Positions 31,536 through 43,402 of a DNA stretch of 64,000 nucleotides are shown here, piece by piece. How positions within the stretch are numbered: the stretch's first letter is position 1; each line of letters starts with the position of its first letter. The position numbers were made by a program, and so were the translations under genes. This DNA is from Mesostigma viride (Eukaryota; Streptophyta; Mesostigmatophyceae; Mesostigmatales; Mesostigmataceae), in contig RPFO01000418.1 of assembly GCA_009746045.1 (NCBI GenBank), forward strand, positions 1,861,670 to 1,925,669. The letters are read 5' to 3'. The notes under the pieces were generated by a model that saw nothing but the letters and a program-made list of their open reading frames with translations, ran no database searches and was not told where the DNA came from.

Positions 31536-32648
31536 ATGGCTGAGGGACGCCGTAGCAAGGGTCCAGCCAGTGGGAATAATAATGGGGGTGCTGGTAGTGG
31601 AACCGCTCACGTAGATGACGTGGGGCTTACCGGAGAGATTACCAACCTTCCTCACAATAATAATAATGCACAAGCTATTCATGGCTTTGATCTTACCACA
31701 CAGGGTCTTTTAATTGTCAATCAGTTGCAGCCTGTAACCTCAGACTCCAAGCCTAAGCAGGCTGAAGAGTTTGTGGAGGGATTGGAAGGGTTCCCTAGCT
31801 TGTACGGTGGTACAAATTACTATCAAATCTGGATAGGCAGTAGCACTTTTGGCAAGTGTACTGACCAGATTAAGGACCTAACCAGGGAGTGCAAAAAGGC
31901 CAATAAGGCCTGGGCACTGTACGTGGCTGAGCTGAAGGAGCTGCTGGAGGACCAAGAAGAAGTGGGCATCCATTGGCAGGACAAGTACCAAGGGTGGGAG
32001 GTCAAGGGGGACCTGATCCAGAACTTTCTCAACTATTGTAAGATGGTTGAGGAGGGCAGGGCTCACGGCTTTAATGTCGCTGATAACATAGCCCTAACCA
32101 ACTGGCTCAAGGTTTCTGGGCTGGATAAGGCGACACGTGGCTCCTTAAAAGTCATGTGTGCCCCACACTCTACCCTGAAGGCCTACAAGGTCATAATCAA
32201 ACAAGCACTCGAGGCAGAGGAGCTGTTTGAGGGTGGAGTGCCAGCAGTGAAGGCTACCCAGGCAGGCGGGCGTACCCAGGGTGGCTCCAAGACGTCTGAG
32301 GCTGACCGAAGCCAAGGAGGGCGTAGGGGCAACCATCACAAGCGCAAGGGAGATCATTCACCTGATTCTGACAGGAGGTCACACTCCAAGTCGGTGTTCA
32401 GGCGGGTGGGTGGTCAGCCCAAGCAGGGCAACGCGTCTGACAATGGGGGCAGTGGCCAGGGCAAGTCCAAGATACAATGCTACCTGTGCAAGGGGTGGGG
32501 GCACATCAAGAAGGAGTGTCCCAGCTTCAAGAAGTCCCAGGGCCAGGGCAGCAACAAGAATAACAACAACAACAAGAAGAACAACAACAAGTCCCAGGCA
32601 GGCCAGCCTTCAAAGGGCAGTCAGCAAGAAGACAACAAGGAGCAGTGA
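31536..32648 (+). CDS. gag: Gag of outer copia element
   Basis: 370 aa, almost identical to the inner gag, with the same capsid-like region, CCHC knuckle (CYLCKGWGHIKKEC) and Asn/Lys tail. A small difference near residue 140 replaces DQRKKVG with DQEEVG. It ends at the same in-frame TGA, followed by an open frame into pol. Confidence 0.9.
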   Translation: MAEGRRSKGPASGNNNGGAGSGTAHVDDVGLTGEITNLPHNNNNAQAIHGFDLTTQGLLIVNQLQPVTSDSKPKQAEEFVEGLEGFPSLYGGTNYYQIWIGSSTFGKCTDQIKDLTRECKKANKAWALYVAELKELLEDQEEVGIHWQDKYQGWEVKGDLIQNFLNYCKMVEEGRAHGFNVADNIALTNWLKVSGLDKATRGSLKVMCAPHSTLKAYKVIIKQALEAEELFEGGVPAVKATQAGGRTQGGSKTSEADRSQGGRRGNHHKRKGDHSPDSDRRSHSKSVFRRVGGQPKQGNASDNGGSGQGKSKIQCYLCKGWGHIKKECPSFKKSQGQGSNKNNNNNKKNNNKSQAGQPSKGSQQEDNKEQ

Positions 32649-32789
32649 CTGTCTGAGGCAACCCCTACACACCTTAATTCACCCAAGGGGGAGGCCAGGT
32701 GCTCCAATGCAGATTTTATATCTGGGCAACAAGAGGGTGATCTCCAGGTTCAGTGTGGCCCCAGGTCACCTGGAGAGGTACAGGTTCCT

Positions 32790-35700
32790 ATGAAGACGTC
32801 CTTGACAGCTGATGCAGCTGTAAGTATGTCTGACCCTATGCATCCTCGTGCTGGGCACGAGGGTGGACCTCTCATTTTGAGAGAAACCAATGTACAACCA
32901 CAGAGGGGTGTGAAGGCCTCTGGTGGTATGCATGTGGTCCCTGCTGGCGGTCCAGGTGTTGGGCATGAGCAGGGTGACTCAGGCTCTGAGTCAGAACAGG
33001 ATGGAAGTCAGCATGGTGATGCTGGACAACCTGACAGCACAGTCCTGACTGTGCCAGGGACTGCTTCCTCTGTGTACCAGGAGTTGGGTGCCCGAATCCA
33101 CAACATGTTTGGGCATGCCACTTCTCTGTCAAACAACTTTGCCTTCCGTATGGGCAGGGCACCCCTTCTTAAGGCGTGTCAGCAAGCTGCCTCACGGTGT
33201 AAGTGCCAGTTGTCCTCCAACAAGCCCAGGAAATCACATGCCAAAGCTCTACCTCAGAGCATTGGTGATCTGCAGTGTGATATCCAACACATCAGGGGCA
33301 TGCAACTGTTGGTGTGCGTGGACAGGTACACGAAATACAAGGTGCTAGAGCATTTACCTTCTATGAAGAACAGGTACTTGCTGGCTGCCCTGCAGAATGT
33401 AAGAGCCAAGTTTCCTACCACAAGGATCCAGGTGGACATGCAGTTTCAGCATCTCAAGGGTGATCCTACCCTTCCTGAGTTGCTGGTTACACCTAGGGAG
33501 GCTCATGGGCAGCAGGGTGCTATCGAGAGGGCAATCCAGGAGGTCAAGAAATTGATCATCTCTGAAGACTGGGTACCCTTGTCTGCACCTGCACTTGTCA
33601 GGAGTGCATGGCTGAGGAACGTGGAGCAGCAGCTGAACAGCAGGGTTAACTTCTACTATGATGGAGTTGCTGTCAGCCCAATGGGTCTATATCATGGCCT
33701 GTGCCCACCACATGTGCTGGAGGGCTGGAAACATGCTGCACATGTCACCTTTGCCAAGCTGAGGGAGAAGGACCGGGGTTGGAAGATGCTGGAGCCACAA
33801 GTGGGTCAGAAGGTCCTAGCTTGGAAGGAACCTAGCCTTTATGGCAAACGTGGTAGCTGGAGTCCTGGGGTGGTTACCCAGGTTGATGAAGCTAGCCACG
33901 CATGCTTGGTCAGCATGGAGGACGAACCAAAGCATGTACACCGGCTGAGTTGGTCATATGTCAAGCCTAACCTGATGAATGAGGGCAGTCAGGCACAAGG
34001 CTCACAGGATCTGCAGGATTTTCAGGTCCCAGGTGACATCACTGACGCAACGACCACATCTGTTGCAGGGGAATCTGTCAGCCCTGGCCAGGTTGCAGAG
34101 GTACTTGTTGAACAGGCTGCAAGGTCAACAGCTGGGGAGTCAACTGTCAAGCCCAAGGCACTAACCAAGCCCAGGGGGACAAGTTTGGCTGGATTGATTG
34201 GGGCTCTACAAAGGGCCAAGAAGCAGCCCAAGGTAGCCAAGCTCAGGTGGCATGGCAATCTGGGGCTGGACACTGCCTTAGAGGTAGACACTAATTCTCA
34301 GGTCTCCATTATTGGGACCAGGGCTGCAGCAGGGTACAGCATGTCTGAACCCAGCTATCAGTTTGTGTCTGACTTCAGTGGCGGGGTACACGTGAAGGTA
34401 CTGGGTGAGGTATTCATTCCTATCCTTGGACAGGACACTGCTTTTTGTGTCTTGGAGGGCTATCAAGGACCTGCTCTTCTGGGGCAGAATTTCCTATGCC
34501 AGGATGGGGTAGTGATCACGTCCTCTCTCCTGACTAAGGAAGGGGCTGGTCAGGTCCCACTGATTAATTTCAGGACCACTCACCTATCACGTGCAGTAAC
34601 CAGGACGGTTAAGCGTGTGCAAGTGTGCCAGGGGCAGGAGCCCTTGGTTGATGACCTCATACTGCCAGCTGCTAGTCATCCAAGCAGTTTGGGCATTGGT
34701 CCTCACTCACTTGCTGGACACAGCCCTATCAACTACCAAGGCCTGGTGAAGCTCATGTCCTCTCCCATTATGTGTCCCCAGGTCACACTGGGTCTGATTA
34801 AATCTGGGGAGGACTGGATCTCCAAGAAATGCGTGGAACCTGTCAATGACCTGCCTCCTGCACGACGTCTACTCAAGCTCAAGTTTGTCATCAAGATGAA
34901 GGAGGTGGACGGGGTCAAGGTACCACATGTCAGGCCAGTGCTGAATGAGTTCAAGGGTACTGGTGAGTGCACTGCTGAGGAGTTGTATACCCCTGGCATG
35001 CTGCATGATACTTGGAGGCTGCTGCTGTGTGTCTTTCTAGGCCTTCTCAACAAGGGCTTGGACTATGGCTCAGTGGTGATAGACTTCAAGAGGGCATTTC
35101 TGGAGGGTGATGCAGATGTGGCACAGGAAAAGTGGGAGGGCAAGACGCCTTTCTATGTTAGGGTGCCTGCTGTATGGAAAAGGGACATCCACACGGAGTT
35201 CCTTAAAATCCTCAAGGGCCTGGAGGGCCTGAGGTCAAGTCCAATAATCTGGAGGGAGACTCTCAACCGTTTCCTGAAGGAGCATTGCAACTTGAAGGTC
35301 TCTCCTGTAGACCCCTGTCTGTTTCTGGGGCAATGGGAAGGCCTGCCAGTGTATGCTTCGCTGCACGGGGATGACCTACATCTGATAGCTCCCACGTCGT
35401 GGCTTAAGGAGCTGATCTCCATCATTAAGTCCAAGTTTCCTCTGGGTAGGGAGCAATGGCAGGTGGAGAATGAGCCTCTGCTGTTTGTGGGCATGGAGGC
35501 CACACTGGTGAAGAAGGGGGGAGTGGCGTATGCTGCTGGTGGGGGGCAATGACTATCAAGAGACCCTCATTAGCAAGCTTCCTCCAACCATCACACAGGC
35601 ACTGTGTCCCATGGTGAGGGGCATGGTTGCTTGGGTGGCAGGCATTTCCAGGCCAGACCTTATGGTCATAGCCAGGTTGCCTGATGACATGCTGGTGGAG

Positions 35701-36273
35701 CTAGGGTCTGCCAAGGTGGCTGATCAGGTCAGGGCTTCATCTGGCATTCTGTTGTCTGCAGTGGATTTATCACAACCCATTTGCATGGAGCTGTATGTGG
35801 ATAGCTCAATGGACAGCAGGCAGGTCTCCAAGGTCAGGGGCAGGGCTGCAGGGCTCTTTGTGCTCAGACAGGAAGGCCTGGGGAGTTTGGTGAGCTGGTT
35901 TAGTCGCCTGCACAAACGGGTGGCTGTCAGCAGTGATGTGGCAGAATGCAGGGCTATTTGTGAAGGCATTCACACAAGCCTTTATCTGAAGGAGTTGCTT
36001 CATCAGATGACTTCTAACACTCCTTGGCCACTTCAGGTTACCACTCTTCTAAAAACAGACTCCATGGGGATGGTGCAGTTTGTGCACAGGCAGATGGCCA
36101 GAAGTAGGGACTTGGATTATCTCCTTCTTAAGGAGTTGTCCTCCTTGGCCAATATTGAGCATATCCCTGGGGTTGACAATCCTGCTGATGCTTTGACCAA
36201 GCTAGTGCAGAAGGCAGCAGTGCAATACAAGGTTCTTCAGTCTCTGATGGACCCATCTCAGCAAGCTGTCTAA
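32790..36273 (+). pseudogene. pol: Pol of outer copia element, one frameshift
   Basis: A better preserved copy: open from 32790 to 35552, then continuing in another frame to 36273. Integrase is at residues ~100-380 (HNMFGH zinc region, CDIQ, VDMQ, IERA). The retropepsin-like block is at ~490-590 (VDTNSQVS to LLGQNFL). RT is at ~690-890 (DFKRAFLEGD, HGDD), then RNase H. Five bases are missing near 35510 compared with the inner copy (AAGAAGAAGG becomes AAGAAGG, plus two more). That places the end of RT and all of RNase H out of frame. Confidence 0.88.
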
Positions 36274-37221
36274 GCTGGTGCATGGTTATAGGGCATTGGA
36301 GAGCAGATTGTGTGGTAGTGTCAGCATTGTGACTGGCATAATACCTGTATTTTAGTCTGTACTAAGGCTCATGGACCATGGTACACTCACTCTGATTTTA
36401 ATCAGGATACAGCCAGGTTTTGGCTGGGGTTCATGCTGTTGACTACACAAGGTTGACAGGTCCATTACAGACCATGTATTCTATTTTAAAAGAAATGTAT
36501 ATTTGTACATACTCTCACAATGGTCTGGGAACCTTTATTCTGGGGTTTATAGGGCGGGGTTCGATTCCCTGGTATTATGTTTCTACAAGCTGGCCTGTTC
36601 AGGTGTTTGCCTGTTCAGACTTCCCTAGTTCCCCAGGGCAGGATTTAATTGTTGCCTATGTGTTTCATTTTGTCATTTGTTTGCTGTGGCAGTTTACCAT
36701 CTGGCAAGTAGACGGGCGCCGTAAGACGGGCGCCAATAGACCCCTGTTGAGAGAATGACAGGCAAACTATTGTAATACGCCTTACTTTGTCAAGTGGTAT
36801 TTTAATTGTCATGGATTTATTGTACTTATATTGAATATGTACTGGGTTTTATGGGATTAGTATCTGGGATTAATGTAACTCACCGCCAGAAGGTCATTGT
36901 ACTGGAGGCTCTACCGAGGTGATGGGATTAATTCCTGGAGAAGACCTCATAGAATTAACCTGTATGTATTTAATTTTGTGTGCTTCTAATATCTGGTGGT
37001 ACTCTGTAATGCCACTTCCATAGGTTTTCTCCATTTCTCATGAAATGGTTTTCCCTGTGGCAGATCTGTTTCTTTTCCAGTTCCTTAAAAGAAAGGGCTG
37101 GGGGAATGGCAATGGCCATTAAAGACATCTGTTCAAGCTTCAAGCTGGAGTGAAGGACATTTCAAGCTACTTCAAGGGTCCCTGGCAGGGGATGTGATCC
37201 CTAAAGAAAAGAAGGGATTGG

Positions 37222-37850
37222 AGTTAACGTAAAGGATTTACGTTAGATGGATAGAGATTGTTACGCTCTTTCCAACGGCACCTTGAACGCCTCATTTGGT
37301 TAAGGAACGTAAAAGTTATGACGTTTCCTAGGCTGTGCCGACAGTACCCGGCGCGCCACTGTGGGCGCGTACGGACACAGGATGTACAAGTGTCACTTTG
37401 ATAGTCCGCAGGACGTTGACAGGACTTGTACAGGACTTGATGGTCAATTGATAGGTAGGCGCACTGTAGCGCGCCAGGACCTATGAGACAATTGATGCTG
37501 ACTAGTGTACGGATAGGTCCACAGGACTTGCCGTATGGACAATTGATAGATCTGCGCGCCAAAGGCGTGCCAGAGTCTGTGTAATCAATTGATTGACAGT
37601 TCAGCTGTGACAGTGCAGCTGAATACTTGGACGCGTCCCTAGTAAGCTATATGAGTGACTTGGTCACACCGGGACGCTAGTTCTTGCGTGCACGTTCTCT
37701 TGGCACTGCGACCCTGTCGTCTGTGCTGCGTGCAGTCTTGGAAGTGACGTGACTTACGTCTGTGTTTCCTGATTATTAATAAAGGCAACTTCCTGCAAGA
37801 ACCATGGCGTAATTCGTGGCATTCTTACCCTCACAACTCGTATTACAACT
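37222..37850 (+). repeat. 3' LTR of outer element
   Basis: 629 bp with the same CGTATTACAACT tail as the 5' LTR, followed by ATAGC. Confidence 0.92.
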
Positions 37851-37855
37851 ATAGC

Positions 37856-39061
<1,206 letters not shown>

Positions 39062-39074
39062 ATTAAGTGTTTAC

Positions 39075-39400
39075 CTTTTTGTCATTCCGTGCAAACAGAT
39101 CTTCACATGTACGTCAGCGTTGCAAGTAGCGCAGCAGCAATTCTTTTTGGGACAAGCTTCGTCTAAAAGTATAGTTTTGTTAGGATCCGAAGTCTGAACG
39201 TCCCGGCTGTGACCGCTGGTTGTCTCTGGCACCACAATAACGTTGGCGCCTGGCGTCATTGGGATCGATGAGTCATTGGGATCACACGACGCACTTCCCT
39301 TACTGCCAGGAGGACCACTGGGGCGCGTTTTCTTCATAGGACCCTTTCCCTTGCTGCCGCCAGCCGAAGCGGCTCCATTATGCTTGGGCTTTCGAGCCAT
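39075..39400 (-). CDS. First exon of an unknown host gene
   Basis: It starts at the ATG complementary to 39398-39400 (MARKPKHNGAASAGGSKGKG) and encodes about 108 residues: a Lys/Gly/Ser-rich start, then PMTPGANVIVVPETTSG and a Cys-rich end (CPKKNCCCATCNADVHVKIC). A GTAAAC donor at 39074 follows in phase. The next exon is not identifiable beyond the (CAGG)n tract. This may be the exon of a gene truncated by transposons. Confidence 0.4.
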
Positions 39401-39574
39401 ACCTCGCGTCTTTCCTGTTGAAAACACCCGTGTGTCCTGCGAAATAACACAGCCGCTCAGCCGGTGATCAACGTTAAGCTACGCCGGCAGCTTCCCCCCT
39501 CCCTATAAAGATTTATCCAACTATTATTATTAAAAACCAACAGAGAATACCTGCTTGCATTGGAGGCACTATGT

Positions 39575-40395
39575 ACTCCACACTATGTACTCTTGGAGTA
39601 CATAGTGTGGATTACATAGTCACTCCTTCCTATGTAATAAGGGCGTGTCTCACCGCGTCGGCAGTCCCCTATTCGGAAATCCCGGATCATATGTACTCCG
39701 GACTATGTACTCTTGGAGTACATAGTCACTCCGGACTATGTACTCTTGGAGTACATAGTCCGGAGTACATAGTCACTCCTTCCTATGTAATACGGGCGTG
39801 TCTCACCGCGTCGGCAGTCCCCTATTCGGAAATCCCGGATCATATGTACTCCGGACTATGTACTCTTGGAGTACATAGTCACTCCGGACTATGTACTCTT
39901 GGAGTACATAGTCCGGAGTACATAGTCACTCCTTCCTATGTAATACGGGCGTGTCTCACCGCGTCGGCAGTCCCCTATTCGGAAATCCCGGATCATATGT
40001 ACTCCGGACTATGTACTCTTGGAGTACATAGTCACTCCGGACTATGTACTCTTGGAGTACATAGTCCGGAGTACATAGTCACTCCTTCCTATGTAATACG
40101 GGCGTGTCTCACCGCGTCGGCAGTCCCCTATTCGGAAATCCCGGATCATATGTACTCCGGACTATGTACTCTTGGAGTACATAGTCACTCCGGACTATGT
40201 ACTCTTGGAGTACATAGTCCGGAGTACATAGTCACTCCTTCCTATGTAATACGGGCGTGTCTCACCGCGTCGGCAGTCCCCTATTCGGAAATCCCGGATC
40301 ATATGTACTCCGGACTATGTACTCTTGGAGTACATAGTGTGCCACCCTATGTACTCTTGGAGTACATAGTGTGGAATACATAGTCACTCCTTCCT
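39575..40395 (+). repeat. 153-bp palindrome-rich satellite, about five copies
   Basis: CCCGGATCATATGTACTCCG recurs at 39681, 39834, 39987, 40140 and 40293, an exact 153-bp period. Each unit holds perfect hairpins of the form GGACTATGTACTC-TTG-GAGTACATAGTCC. A 270-aa frame runs through because 153 is divisible by three; it is not a gene. A reversed partial array lies at 58140-58440. Confidence 0.92.
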
Positions 40396-40414
40396 ATGTA
40401 ATACGGGGGTGTAC

Positions 40415-40566
40415 AGTAATCATATGTAATCATGTGTAATCATCGGTAAAAATCGGTAATCATTTGTCCTTTTTTGGTAATCATGTACGTGTAATCATGT
40501 GTAATCATGTGTAATCATCGGTAAAAATCGGTAATCATTTGTCCTTTTTTGGTAATCATTTCGGTC
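40415..40566 (+). repeat. Short TGTAATCAT tandem repeat
   Basis: Two ~75-bp units, each with GTGTAATCATCGGTAAAAAT and TTTGTCCTTTTTTGGTAATC. Confidence 0.8.
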
Positions 40567-40724
40567 AGGGTCACGTGTGCTTGTCTGCATGATCGATCGT
40601 CCAGACAAGCTGCACTGCCCCCAAGACCCTAAGTTACACAAGATGATGTTGTTGGGTGTTGAAATGGAACAACGAAGGTCGAAAGCCTGCGCTTAATGTA
40701 AATTATTAATTACGAGCGACCACC

Positions 40725-42171
40725 ATGGAAAGTCCCGTTACAGCCACAATGGAAAATCCCATTGACATCGCGCAAAAACAGGAAAAGAGAAAGCGGCAAG
40801 TGGCCGAAGCAGTCCGCCGGTGGCGGTTGAAAAAGAGGGGGAAGAAGAGGGGGACGACTCAATGCATACGTAGTCAGGCGATGGAGGGTGGCAACGCCGC
40901 TCCCCCTATTCGTCAAGACAACGTCGGTGCGAGAAGCACCATAATGCCTGGGCGTGATGGGTTGCACGCTTTCCGGCCAGTGCCCGGGGCTGCGAGTGTC
41001 GCCCGCCCCACGGCTATCCCCGCCTGTGCTGCAGTTCGCCCCGTCAACCCCGCTGTGATGACTCGCGACGTTGCCGTGTCGCCACTTTGTTTGGCTACCA
41101 TCCCAGATCCCCCGCTGGCACCCACCGGGGCATGCCATTCGGTGCACACCAAGGAAGCATTGCACAGCAAAGGACATACCGGCGTTGCACGTGCACAAGA
41201 TGCTTCCAAGCGTCCGGACGCCTGCTGCGGTACACCGAATGCGTGGGAAGCAATGCAGGCCAGGCTGGCAGAGATGACCACCTGTGCAGAAACCCGGGAC
41301 ATTGTTGAGCGGGGCCTGATGCGGTACCCCCACGTGAGTTTGGGGAAGCGCTTAGGCGCCGGCCTCTTTGGGTCTGTGCACCTTGTCAAGTCCACTTTAC
41401 CTGGCTTTGACCATCCTCTGGTCGTGAAAGTGGCAAAGATCCCGCGCGCCACAAACCTCGTGCACATACAGCAGGTAATTGTGGATCTGAGTGCTGGAGT
41501 GGCCAGGGAAGCTGCTCTCATGACCATTGCGGGGCGTCGAGAGGGCACCTGTCCACGTGTCGCAGGATTGTGGGCCCCAGTTGAGACTGTAGGTGGCATA
41601 GTCATGGAGATGGTGACGGGTGACTTGAAGGCTGCCCGTGATGCCTCCGAATACAACCGTCCCTTTGATGTGCGCACGCCTCCCATCTTGGCGAAGTGCA
41701 TGCGCCAAAGTTTTATCCAATTTGCACTCGGTTGGAATCATTCATAACGATCATAAGTGTGACAACTTTTTGTACAAGGTTGAGGAGGGCACGGCGGAGC
41801 CAACCATCTACATTGGAGACCTGGGCCAGGCAACCAGAGTGAACGAGATGGCGCCCTTGCGTGTGCCGGGGCAGTCCCGGTGGCACCCGGCCACGGTCTT
41901 GCATCCAAGTGCAAAGGCCTTGAGGGGAACGATACAAGCTCGGCCAGAGCACGATGTTTATGCTTTCTTGGTCATGGTGGACGACCTGTTCAGGAGGTCG
42001 CCCAAGTGCTTTGTCCGCAAGGCAACGGACCCAATTCTGTGGGAGCTGTGTAGGAAGATTGCTTTTCGACAACAATACAAGCACGATATTGTGTTACCTG
42101 ACATGGCCGGGCTGGCGGACATGTTCCACAAAGCCCGCATATTCGTGCCCGATGCTTACCCCAAGCAGTAA
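40725..42171 (+). pseudogene. Protein kinase, single frameshift
   Basis: The ATG at 40725 is in good context (ACCATGG). A basic N-terminus (KRKRQVAEAVRRWRLKKR) and ~200 unstructured residues precede a kinase domain. The glycine loop is LGAGLFGSVHLVK, the ATP lysine is in VVKVAKI, and the hinge is near VMEMVTGDL. The frame then slips by one base near 41700, just before NLHSVGIIHNDHKCDNFL (catalytic loop, HND in place of HRD). GDLGQAT (DLG in place of DFG) and DVYAFLVMVDDLF follow, to 42171. All core residues (K, D, N, D) are present across the two frames. It has no intron, is adjacent to repeats, and has its 3' part duplicated downstream. Origin unclear. Confidence 0.65.
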
Positions 42172-42179
42172 CCGACGGT

Positions 42180-42362
42180 GTTGCATCCCAAGTGCAAAGG
42201 CCTTGAGGGGAACGCTACAAGCTCAGCCAGGGCACGATGTTTATGCTTTCTTCGTCATGGTGGACGATCTGTTCAGGAGGTCGCCCAAGTGCTTTGTCCG
42301 CAAGTCAACAGACCCACTTCTCCATGAGGTGTGTAGAAAGATTGCTTACATCTGTACAGTAT
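42180..42362 (+). pseudogene. Tandem partial duplication of kinase C-lobe
   Basis: Repeats about 41905-42065 of the kinase (GCAAAGGCCTTGAGGGGAAC ... GTGTAGAAAGATTGCTTA) with scattered substitutions. It starts 9 bases after the kinase stop. It is a fragment only, about 160 bp. Confidence 0.75.
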
Positions 42363-42429
42363 GATTACCCCATATTCATCTTAAGTGGAAGGACATATGC
42401 TACTCGTGCATGTGGTGTGTGCCCGAGTA

Positions 42430-42550
42430 GGTGGCAGTTTACATTCCCCCACCTGCAGGAAGTAGCCCAGAGTGTATTAAAAGCCATATGCCCCTTCTCA
42501 GGGCTATGGGGTACATATTCTCCCAGCGGAGTTATGTTACTAATGACACG
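42430..42550 (+). repeat. CCAACGG-hairpin dispersed repeat, copy
   Basis: CCACCTGCAGGAAGTAGCCC ... CATATGCCCCTTCTCAGGG ... CTCCCAGCGGAGTTATGTTA, then CTAATG. The same family as at 10905, 20735 and 21160. Confidence 0.7.
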
Positions 42551-42914
42551 TTCATGGCAGGGGCGAGACACATAAGTTTTTTTTTTTTTTTATATAATTC
42601 ATCCATGTACACGTACAACGAGGGAGCTAGCACCCTACCTTGTATCACTGCCTCCCTGTTCTTACGTGCAGGGCCAAGACGTGGACCCTCACCGCCAACC
42701 TTGCCAACTTCTACCCCATGCCATGCATTGAGCTAGCTGAATGCACTTTGGCAATGTTCACAAGTTTCTGGCGTTGTGGCAGTTGGTGATTTCCAACTGG
42801 CTGCAACATCTTAAGGCTCCATTCATTGTCAATGGTATGCTGGCCAAGCCAGAGATATTGAGTAAGTCAGGACAAGGCCAAGAGGGCCCAGGTCATCAAG
42901 GACTTACCCCCCCC

Positions 42915-43384
42915 AGTTAGTCTCCATGCTTTGCTGTAGACTAAGTCTCAAAGGCATTGTGAATACAACGTATGAATAAGCCTTGTAAACCTACGTTGGT
43001 ATGTGAATATAAATACCACGTGGGCTATGCAGATAGGAATGCTAGTCGAGTCGCATACGTTTCCCTAGATAGGTACTTTGGGTACTGAGGTACGTGACAG
43101 ATGTCAGTACCCAGTATACGTAGTATCCTGTCACTGGACGGTACTAGAGTATCCTAGATAGGGACCGTACTGCAGCGTGCATTGATTTGTGATCGCACGA
43201 TGCAGTGACTAGACGGCTACCTGTCATCGTGTGGCCTCGGGCCAACGGTCTGCACCCAACGGTCACTGGCGGCGCAGCCAGTGAGGGGAACGTTGATAAA
43301 GGGTAAACCTATTTTCTAATGAACCAAGCAATTCATTGCTCAGCTTCAGTGTTCTCAAGCAATATATCCCACCGCATTCTAACT
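42915..43384 (+). repeat. 5' LTR, second family
   Basis: 470 bp, AGTTAGTCTCC...TCTAACT, with TATAAATA-like sequence near 43008 and GATAAAGGG near 43295. Confidence 0.9.
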
Positions 43385-43402
43385 TGAATTTTATTTGCTA
43401 CC

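Larger units (their letters stand above)
21503..37850 (+). mobile_element. Outer copia-type LTR retrotransposon (with nested inner copy)
   Basis: Bounded by 629-bp LTRs (21503-22131 and 37222-37850) and a perfect 5-bp target duplication ATAGC (21498-21502, 37851-37855). The body is split at 22255 by the inner copy and resumes at 30757. The two LTRs differ at one base that I can see (GGCGGAATT versus GGCGTAATT), so insertion is recent. LTR ends are AGTT...AACT instead of the usual TG...CA. Confidence 0.93.

Noticed and set aside
21503..37850. Simple tandem array of two retrotransposons sharing a central LTR plus a solo LTR
   Set aside because: The ACAAT duplications at 22251 and 30752 and ATAGC at 21498 and 37851 show a nested insertion instead.
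39571..40383. 270-aa repetitive protein with five identical 51-residue units
   Set aside because: It is produced by a 153-bp satellite whose period is divisible by three. Its units are palindromic DNA, and the reversed copy at 58140 shows no conserved ORF.
39575..40395. Possible CRISPR-like array of palindromic repeats
   Set aside because: The whole 153-bp unit is conserved, with no variable spacers; the context is eukaryotic and no cas genes are present.
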